NCBI GenBank assembly: GCA_025964935.1
Contig: JAOPXW010000001.1
Location: 1-31,369 of the forward strand
DNA length: 31,369 nt
DNA from: Friedmanniella sp.
GTDB taxonomy: Bacteria > Actinomycetota > Actinomycetes > Propionibacteriales > Propionibacteriaceae
Reading direction: 5' to 3'
The notes beneath the pieces are model-generated. The model was given only the letters and a program-made list of their open reading frames with translations, was not told the origin of the DNA and made no database searches. The stretch's first letter is position 1, and each line of letters starts with the position of its first letter. The translations under genes and the position numbers were made by a program. This document shows positions 24,203 to 31,369 of the stretch, in pieces.

Positions 24203-25030
24203 GTGACGCCCGTCGTCCGGACGGGCCGCCGGGGGCCACGTCCGCGTGGACCGGTCGCGCTCGCCCGCCTGCTGCTCGGTCCGGCGGTGGGGCTGAGCCT
24301 GCTCACCGGCTGCACCTCGCCCAGCCCGGCACCCCGTCCCTCCCCGACCACCCCTGCCGCGACCACCCCTGCCCCGACCACCCCGTCCGCGACCCCGGTC
24401 CCCCGGACCCTGGGTCCGTCGAACCGCGTCCGCGCCTCCGACCTGCCCGATCCCGACGGCGGGGGCCGGATCGAGGCGTACGCGCGGCACCGTCGCAGCC
24501 TGGACCACCTCAGCCGGTGCCAGCCCGCTCCGCTCGCCTCGCTGAGGGCCGCCCAGACCTCGGTGGTGTCGTTCCGCGCCGTCGCCTCGGGGTCCAACCC
24601 GGCGAGCTCACCGCTGGCCGGGCAGCCCACCAGCTACGTCGTCGCGCTGCAGTTCGCCGACGAGACCGCCGCCCGCCGGGCCTACGACACCGTCCGCGGC
24701 TGGGGCAGCACCTGCCGCGCGCAGGGGCGGACCGCCGACGGCGTGCGGCTGCGCAGCGGGGGCACCGACTGGACGGCCGTCCCCGCGCCCCCGGCCACCG
24801 CCGAGGTGGCCGAGGTGGTCTACCGCGGCCCCGGCAGCACGGCCGGCCGGGCCTACTGGGAGAGCACCGGGCTGGTCCTGGTCGGCGACCGGCTGGCTCT
24901 GACCGTGCACCTGTTCTACGCCGCCGAGTCCGTCTACAGCCTGGTCATCACCGCCGACGACGAGGAGGCGGGGTTCCCGCACCCGCAGCGAGGGCTGACG
25001 GCCGCGACCGCCACCGCCCTGGCTCGCTGA
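24203..25030 (+). CDS. Putative secreted lipoprotein, function unknown
   Basis: The 275-aa product has an Arg-rich N-region, a hydrophobic stretch and a lipobox LLTGC (Cys37), then a Thr/Pro/Ala-rich linker (38-70) typical of surface lipoproteins. The folded part (about 80-275) has two cysteines (LSRCQPAP and GSTCRAQG) that could form a disulfide and loosely resembles PknH-type extracellular sensor domains; I cannot confirm that. The start is uncertain: GTG at 24203 is chosen, with GTGs at 24152 and 24167 also in frame and no Shine-Dalgarno sequence at any. In M. tuberculosis a lipoprotein gene (lppW) also lies between rplS and trmD, but no serine-hydrolase motif is visible here. Confidence 0.7.
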   Translation: MTPVVRTGRRGPRPRGPVALARLLLGPAVGLSLLTGCTSPSPAPRPSPTTPAATTPAPTTPSATPVPRTLGPSNRVRASDLPDPDGGGRIEAYARHRRSLDHLSRCQPAPLASLRAAQTSVVSFRAVASGSNPASSPLAGQPTSYVVALQFADETAARRAYDTVRGWGSTCRAQGRTADGVRLRSGGTDWTAVPAPPATAEVAEVVYRGPGSTAGRAYWESTGLVLVGDRLALTVHLFYAAESVYSLVITADDEEAGFPHPQRGLTAATATALAR

Positions 25031-25062
25031 CACGCGGGCCCACCGGGGGGCGGACATGCGGA

Positions 25063-25093
25063 CGGGCCCGTCCGCCGATGGCGGACGGGCCCG
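25063..25093. terminator. Bidirectional terminator between the lipoprotein gene and sdhB
   Basis: CGGGCCCGTCCGCC (25063-25076) and GGCGGACGGGCCCG (25080-25093) form a perfect 14-bp stem around GAT. It lies 32 nt after the plus-strand stop and 19 nt after the sdhB stop, so it can serve both convergent genes. T-runs are absent. Confidence 0.8.
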
Positions 25094-25112
25094 AACCGGG
25101 TGGGGCGCCGGC

Positions 25113-25859
25113 CTACCTGGAGCCGTGCAGCATGGCGCCGAGCAGGTCCCGGTTGAGCCGGGAGATGGTCTCCAGCGGGATGCCCTTGGGGCAGACGGCG
25201 GTGCACTCACCGATGTTGGTGCAGCCTCCGAAGCCCTCCTCGTCCTGCTGCCCGACCATGCCCAGGGCGCGGGAGTCGCGCTCGGGCTGGCCCTGCGGGA
25301 GCATCCCGAGGTGGGTGATCTTGGCGGCGGTGAACAGCATGGCCGAGCCGTTCGGGCAGGCGGCCACGCAGGCCCCGCAGCCGATGCAGGTCGCGGCGTC
25401 GAAGGCGTGGTCAGCCTGGTTCTTCGGAATCGGGGCAGCGTGTGCGTCCGGCGCCGTGCCGGTCGGTGCGCTGATGAACCCGCCGGCCTGGATGATCCGG
25501 TCGAAGGCCGAGCGGTCGACGATCAGGTCCTTGATGACCGGGAAGGCCTCGGCCCGCCACGGCTCGATGTCGATCACGGCGCCGTCGGCGAAGGACCGCA
25601 TGTGCAGCTGACAGGTGGTCGTCTGCTGCGGGCCGTGCGCGACCCCGTTGATGACCACGCCGCACGAGCCGCAGATGCCCTCGCGGCAGTCGTGGTCGAA
25701 CGCGATCGGGTCGTCACCCTCCATGGTCAGCCGCTCGTTGAGCACGTCCAGCATCTCCAGGAACGACATGTGCTCGGAGACGTCGGGCACCTCGTAGGAG
25801 ACCATCTGGCCCTCGGCGTCGGCGTGCGGCTGACGCCAGACCCGTACGGTGATGTTCAC
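25113..25859 (-). CDS. sdhB: Succinate dehydrogenase iron-sulfur subunit SdhB
   Basis: SdhB carries electrons from the flavoprotein to the membrane quinone. The 248-aa protein has all cluster ligands: [2Fe-2S] C58, C63, C66, C83; [4Fe-4S] C158, C161, C164 ([12 protein letters not shown], with C168); [3Fe-4S] C213, C219, C223 ([12 protein letters not shown]). The ATG at 25859 lies 46 nt after the sdhA stop. It ends with TAG, as does sdhA. Last gene of sdhCAB. Confidence 0.95.
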   Translation of the reverse strand: MNITVRVWRQPHADAEGQMVSYEVPDVSEHMSFLEMLDVLNERLTMEGDDPIAFDHDCREGICGSCGVVINGVAHGPQQTTTCQLHMRSFADGAVIDIEPWRAEAFPVIKDLIVDRSAFDRIIQAGGFISAPTGTAPDAHAAPIPKNQADHAFDAATCIGCGACVAACPNGSAMLFTAAKITHLGMLPQGQPERDSRALGMVGQQDEEGFGGCTNIGECTAVCPKGIPLETISRLNRDLLGAMLHGSR

Positions 25860-25905
25860 TGCTTGTGACCCTTCGCTCGTGTGCTCGTTGTGCCTGCGGT
25901 GGGCA

Positions 25906-27971
<2,066 letters not shown>

Positions 27972-27975
<4 letters not shown>

Positions 27976-28682
27976 GTCACCAATCCCAACAGGATGCTGT
28001 ACGGAGGAAGCAGGAAGCCGATGGTCACCACACCCGCCACCGCGTACGCGAGCAGGTTGAGGCGGTGCCGGGCGATGGCGGAGGTGTTGGCGCCGAGGGT
28101 GGTGAGGGCGCTCCACATGCCGTGCCGCAGGTGGAAGCCCACCGCGACCATGGCGAGGGTGTAGGCCAGCACGACCCACCAGACGCTGAACCCGTTGACG
28201 ACCCGGACGTACGGGCTGTCGGCGGCTCCGCCGGGGTGGATGGTGTTCCAGGTGAAGTGCAGCAGGTGGAAGATCACGAAGAGCAGGATCACCACGCCGC
28301 CCCACCGCAGGGTGAAGGAGGCGTAGCTGCGCTGGACACCGAGCTTGGACTTGGAGGTCTGGTAGCGCTTGGAGCCGCCGCGGGCCTTGTGAGCGCGTGA
28401 CCAGAGGGAGAAGGCCGAGTAGGCGTGCCCCAGGACCGCGGCCAGCAGCACGACCCGGATGATCCAGAGCAGCCCGGCGTGCGGCAGGATCGGCTCACCG
28501 AGGGTGCGCAGGTGCTCGGCGTAGCCGTCGAAGCTGGCCTGCCCCGCGAAGACCTTGAGGTTCCCGTACATGTGGGCCAGCAGGTAGCCGATCATGATCA
28601 GACCACTGACCGCCATCAGCGCTTTGAGCGCCACCGTTGTCCTGACGGCCCGTTGGGTCGGGGTCAGGGAAATTGTCGCCAC
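27972..28682 (-). CDS. sdhC: Succinate dehydrogenase cytochrome b subunit SdhC
   Basis: The 236-aa protein anchors SdhAB to the membrane and binds haem b and quinone. It has five hydrophobic helices and conserved histidines suited to ligate two haems ([32 protein letters not shown]), the type B anchor, which explains why no sdhD is present. The GTG at 28682 is chosen because it opens the [13 protein letters not shown] segment and TAGGCT lies 7 nt upstream, fitting a leaderless start; an ATG at 28754 would add 24 residues without similarity. First gene of sdhCAB. Confidence 0.93.
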
Positions 28683-28689
28683 GCGGCAC

Positions 28690-28695
28690 AGCCTA
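28690..28695 (-). promoter_or_regulatory. Putative -10 hexamer of sdhCAB
   Basis: TAGGCT (TANNNT) ends 7 nt before the GTG at 28682, the spacing expected of a leaderless start. The same hexamer precedes the epimerase gene. The -35 region is weak. Confidence 0.5.
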
Positions 28696-28820
28696 GAACG
28701 GTTGACCGACGAAGAGCGAGTAAGGCCACCCTGGCAACTGGTGTTCTTCCCCACGTCGGGGCGGGGTCGCGTGACGCATCCAACCGGCCCCGGTGGACCG
28801 AACCGGAGCCGCCGCGGAGC

Positions 28821-29993
28821 TCAGGCGGGGAGGGCCTTGGTCAGCACGACCACGGGAACCTCGCCCGGGGCGGTGATCCGGTCGGTCTCGACGTAGCCAC
28901 GTCGGGCGTAGAAGGCCAGGTTGGCCGTGCTGTTGCCGCCCGTGGTCAGCAGCAGCCGACGGGCCCCGTCCGGTGCGCGCCGCTCGACCTCGGTGAGCAG
29001 CACACCCCCGATCCCCCGGCCCTGCTGGTCCGGGGCCACCATCAGCCGACCCACGTACCAGGTGTGGTCGTCCCGGAGGGAGCCGCGCACCGAGCCGACG
29101 ATGCGGGTGCCGTCCCGGACCAGGAGGAAGGTCTCCCCTTCGACCGCCGCGGTGAGCTCGGCCAGGGTCTCCGTCAGCGGCGGAATCTCGAAGGACCGGT
29201 GCAGCCGTCCCTCGGGCACGTACGCCGCCCGCTGCAGCGTCCACAGCTCCCCGGCGTCGGCGACCCTGGCCGGCTCGACCGCCAGGCGGGAGAGCCCCGG
29301 TGGGAGCAGCTCGGGGCGCCGCAGCCGGGTGCGCTCCACCGCCTCCGCACGACGCCACTCCGCGATCCGGCCGTGGTGGCCGCTGAAGAGGATCTCCGGG
29401 ACCTCGAGGTCGCGCCAGCGCGGCGGCTTGGTGTAGACGGGGTACTCCAGCAGGCCGTCGTGGCCCGAGGAGTGGGACTCCTCGGTCAGCGACGCGGGGT
29501 TGCCGATCACCCCCGGCAGCAGCCGGACCACCGCCTCGATGATGACCAGGGCGGCCGCCTCGCCGCCGTTGAGGACGTAGTCCCCGATGCTGATCTCGTC
29601 GACCGTCATCCGCCGGGCCGCGTCGGCCGCCACCCGGGCGTCGATGCCCTCGTAGCGCCCGCAGGCCAGGACCAGGTGCGGCTCGGCCGCCAGCTCGTAC
29701 GCGACCGCCTGGCTGAAGGGGCGACCCGACGGCGTCAGCACCACGAGCCGGGGCGGCGGGCCCGACTCCGGCACGAGGGAGTCCAGCGCCTCCCCCCACG
29801 GCTCGGGCTTCATGACCATGCCCGCCCCGCCGCCGTACGGGGTGTCGTCGACGGTCCGGTGCCGGTCGTAGGTCCAGTCCCGGAGGTCGTGCACGACCAG
29901 CTCGACCAGCCCGGTCGCCAGGGCCTTGCCGACCAGGGACAGCCGGAGCGGCTCCAGGTAGTCGGGGAAGATCGAGACGACGTCGAGCTTCAC
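28821..29993 (-). CDS. trmD: TrmD tRNA (guanine-37-N1)-methyltransferase fused to a C-terminal GNAT acetyltransferase domain
   Basis: TrmD uses SAM to methylate G37 of tRNA and so prevents frameshifts. Residues 1-235 form a complete Trm[15 protein letters not shown], knot motifs CGRYEGID (111-118) and [11 protein letters not shown] (135-145), and the linker [13 protein letters not shown] with the catalytic Asp (D179). The frame then runs on without a stop into a GNAT domain (about 237-390) with the acetyl-CoA loop [15 protein letters not shown] (319-333) and [14 protein letters not shown] near its end. Free-standing TrmD is about 230-270 aa, so the extra 150 residues are a real fusion or a lost stop. 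The start is a GTG at 29993 that overlaps the rimM stop (GTGA). What the acetyltransferase modifies is unknown. Confidence 0.93.
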   Translation of the reverse strand: MKLDVVSIFPDYLEPLRLSLVGKALATGLVELVVHDLRDWTYDRHRTVDDTPYGGGAGMVMKPEPWGEALDSLVPESGPPPRLVVLTPSGRPFSQAVAYELAAEPHLVLACGRYEGIDARVAADAARRMTVDEISIGDYVLNGGEAAALVIIEAVVRLLPGVIGNPASLTEESHSSGHDGLLEYPVYTKPPRWRDLEVPEILFSGHHGRIAEWRRAEAVERTRLRRPELLPPGLSRLAVEPARVADAGELWTLQRAAYVPEGRLHRSFEIPPLTETLAELTAAVEGETFLLVRDGTRIVGSVRGSLRDDHTWYVGRLMVAPDQQGRGIGGVLLTEVERRAPDGARRLLLTTGGNSTANLAFYARRGYVETDRITAPGEVPVVVLTKALPA

Positions 29994-30592
29994 GCGTCGC
30001 CGGACGGGTTCACGTCGGCGGACGTCTCGGGCCCGTCCTCGTCACCGTCGGCCTCGTCATCGTCGTCCTCGTCGTCCTCGTCGGTCAGCAGGCCCTCCAG
30101 GTCGTGCACGGTCACCGTGCCGGCGGCCAGGTCGACCACGGGCACCAGGGCCTCGACGAAGGGCACCAGCTTCGCGCCGGTGGGGGTGCCGATCTCCAGC
30201 ATGTCCTGCAGGGGCAGGTGCAGCACCGTGGTGATCGTCCCGATCAGGACACCCTCCTCGGTCAGGGCGCGCAGCCCCACAAGCTGCCGGTCGTAGAACT
30301 CCTCCGGCTCCTCGGGCCGCTCGTCGGCGTCGACGTCGACCACCAGCCGGGTCCCGCGGACCTTCTCCGCGGCGGTCCGGTCGGCCAGCTCCTCGAACAC
30401 GACCAGCAGCCGGCCCGAGTGGTCGCGGGAGGACCGGACGGTGAACGTCGCACTCGAGTCCTCCACCCGCAGGGTCTGGCCGGGCGCGAACCGACGCTCC
30501 GGCTCGTCGGTGCGGGGCTCGACGGCCACCTCGCCCCGGATCCCGTGGGCGCGGCCGATGATGCCGACCATCACCTCCACCATCTTGGTCAT
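29990..30592 (-). CDS. rimM: Ribosome maturation factor RimM
   Basis: RimM binds ribosomal protein S19 and helps fold the 30S head. The 200-aa protein has the N-terminal [20 protein letters not shown] motif and the C-terminal PRC-barrel-type half ([35 protein letters not shown]). After EGLLTDE comes an extended acidic tail of about 25 residues with runs of Asp and Glu. The ATG at 30592 has GAGG a few bases upstream; later in-frame ATGs lie at 30583 and 30571. It overlaps trmD by 4 nt. Confidence 0.93.
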   Translation of the reverse strand: MTKMVEVMVGIIGRAHGIRGEVAVEPRTDEPERRFAPGQTLRVEDSSATFTVRSSRDHSGRLLVVFEELADRTAAEKVRGTRLVVDVDADERPEEPEEFYDRQLVGLRALTEEGVLIGTITTVLHLPLQDMLEIGTPTGAKLVPFVEALVPVVDLAAGTVTVHDLEGLLTDEDDEDDDDEADGDEDGPETSADVNPSGDA

Positions 30593-30637
30593 GTGTGCCT
30601 CACTGGCGTCGCGGCCGGGATCGGGGGTGAACAGCCG

Positions 30638-30671
30638 AACGCCCCGACCCCGGGCGGGGGGTCGGGGCGTT
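30638..30671 (-). terminator. Strong hairpin between khpA and rimM
   Basis: AACGCCCCGACCCC (30638-30651) and GGGGTCGGGGCGTT (30658-30671) form a perfect 14-bp stem with a 6-nt loop. It begins 13 nt after the khpA stop on the minus strand. It probably ends, or attenuates, the rpsP-khpA message before rimM-trmD. No long U-tract follows. Confidence 0.75.
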
Positions 30672-30683
30672 GACGGCCGAGGG

Positions 30684-30947
30684 TCAGAAACGACCGGAGG
30701 GTCGGCGCGGGGCCTTGTCCACGTCGACGAAGTCGACCCGGATCTGGTCCCGGCCGGCCAGGGCGGCTACGACGGTCCGCAGCGCCGTGGCGGTGCGTCC
30801 CGAGCGGCCGATGACCTTGCCGATGTCCTCAGGGTTGACGCGCACCTCGAGCATCCGCCCGCGGCGCAGGTCCTTGTCCTTCACCGAGACGTCGTCGGGG
30901 TGGCTGACGATCCCGCGCACCAGGTGCTCCAGCGCGTCAGCGAGCAC
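30684..30947 (-). CDS. khpA: KhpA-type KH-domain RNA-binding protein
   Basis: The 87-aa protein is a single KH domain: LADALEHLVRGIVSHPDDV, a beta strand, then the GxxG loop VIGRSGRTATALRTVV that contacts RNA. KhpA pairs with KhpB (Jag) and affects cell elongation and small RNAs in Gram-positive bacteria. The GTG at 30947 is chosen because it lies 1 nt after the rpsP stop and opens the conserved domain. A basic tail (APRRPSGRF) ends the protein. Confidence 0.92.
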   Translation of the reverse strand: MLADALEHLVRGIVSHPDDVSVKDKDLRRGRMLEVRVNPEDIGKVIGRSGRTATALRTVVAALAGRDQIRVDFVDVDKAPRRPSGRF

Positions 30948-30948
30948 G

Positions 30949-31369
30949 TCAGGCCTCGCTTGACCCGGCAGCCGCCACTCCGGCGTCAGCCGCGTCCTGC
31001 GCCTGCTCCGGGGTGCCCTCGACGGTGGTCTCGGACTTGGCCGGCGCCTTCTTGGAGATGGCGGCGGTCTTGGGCTCGTCACCGATCTCGGCCAGGGCGG
31101 CGTTGAACAGGTCGAGCTTGTTCGGCTTCACCTTCTGCGGGTCGACGCCCGAGGGGGAGGTGTCGCCGGAGAAGGTCTGCCAGTCACCGGTCCGCTTGAG
31201 CAGCGCGATCACGGCCTCCGACGGCTGCGCACCGACGGACAGCCAGTACTGCGCGCGCTCGGAGTCGACCTCGATGACCGACGGGTCGTTCTTCGGGTGG
31301 TACTTGCCGATCTCCTCGATCGCCCGGCCGTCGCGCTTGGTGCGCGAGTCGGCGACGACGATGCGGTAG
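30949..31369 (-). CDS. rpsP: 30S ribosomal protein S16, N-terminus outside the window
   Basis: The frame runs to the window edge and reads [19 protein letters not shown], then [27 protein letters not shown] and LLKRTGDW, the core of S16; only about the first 15 residues are missing. After the core come some 60 extra residues rich in Lys, Ala and Glu ([10 protein letters not shown], ending AAAGSSEA), an extension common in actinobacterial S16. S16 stabilises the 30S body. It heads the segment rpsP-khpA, and the stop is 1 nt before the khpA start. Confidence 0.95.
   Translation of the reverse strand, partial: YRIVVADSRTKRDGRAIEEIGKYHPKNDPSVIEVDSERAQYWLSVGAQPSEAVIALLKRTGDWQTFSGDTSPSGVDPQKVKPNKLDLFNAALAEIGDEPKTAAISKKAPAKSETTVEGTPEQAQDAADAGVAAAGSSEA

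Noticed and set aside
28425..30296. A 623-codon plus-strand open frame opposite sdhC, trmD and rimM
   Set aside because: Antisense to three conserved genes; composition is Arg/Pro/Gln-rich with no motif.

Overview
The window is very GC-rich and carries hallmark actinobacterial genes: a DUF2469 gene, an SdhCAB operon with a five-helix SdhC, an ImuA'/ImuB/DnaE2 mutasome with a LexA box of the CGAAC-N4-GTTCG type, and the rpsP-rimM-trmD-rplS-lepB-rnhB-yraN-comM-dprA block. It is probably chromosomal DNA of an Actinomycetota species, perhaps order Propionibacteriales; the genus cannot be fixed from the sequence alone. I see no tRNA, rRNA, CRISPR array, insertion sequence or prophage.

Layout. (1) 1-4280, minus strand: LexA-controlled SOS mutagenesis operon imuA'-imuB-dnaE2. 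dnaE2 is interrupted by an in-frame TAG in an otherwise well-conserved reading frame. (2) 4423-7945: an HNH endonuclease with two operator-like inverted repeats upstream, a Bcr/CflA-type MFS exporter, a MurR/RpiR-type regulator and a dienelactone-hydrolase-family protein. (3) 8018-9691, plus strand: a tightly overlapping trio of a trans-aconitate methyltransferase-like enzyme and two GNAT acetyltransferases. (4) 9757-11773, minus strand: an uncharacterised pair, a COG4947-type esterase followed by an ATP-grasp protein. (5) 11846-15632: a two-helix membrane protein, a lipoprotein class B penicillin-binding protein and a CDF metal exporter. (6) 15686-18751: yraN-comM-dprA. (7) 18939-20978: an NAD-dependent epimerase and a short-type 6-phosphogluconate dehydrogenase. 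(8) 21044-23939: rplS-lepB-lepB-rnhB-DUF2469. (9) 24203-28682: a lipoprotein gene convergent with sdhCAB. (10) 28821-31369: rpsP-khpA, a strong hairpin, then rimM-trmD, where TrmD carries a C-terminal GNAT domain.

Functionally the right half is housekeeping: ribosomal proteins, tRNA and ribosome maturation, protein secretion, RNA/DNA hybrid removal, DNA uptake and processing, and the respiratory chain. The left half is accessory: damage-induced mutagenesis, efflux, small-molecule modification and cell-wall synthesis. Many adjacent genes are translationally coupled by ATGA, GTGA or TTGA overlaps. Several first genes lack a Shine-Dalgarno sequence and instead have a TANNNT hexamer 6-7 nt before the start codon, which predicts leaderless transcripts.

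Points most worth a second look are the dnaE2 nonsense codon, the TrmD-GNAT fusion, the ATP-grasp/esterase pair, the LexA-embedded promoter, the inverted repeats before the HNH gene, and the His-rich N-terminus of SdhA.
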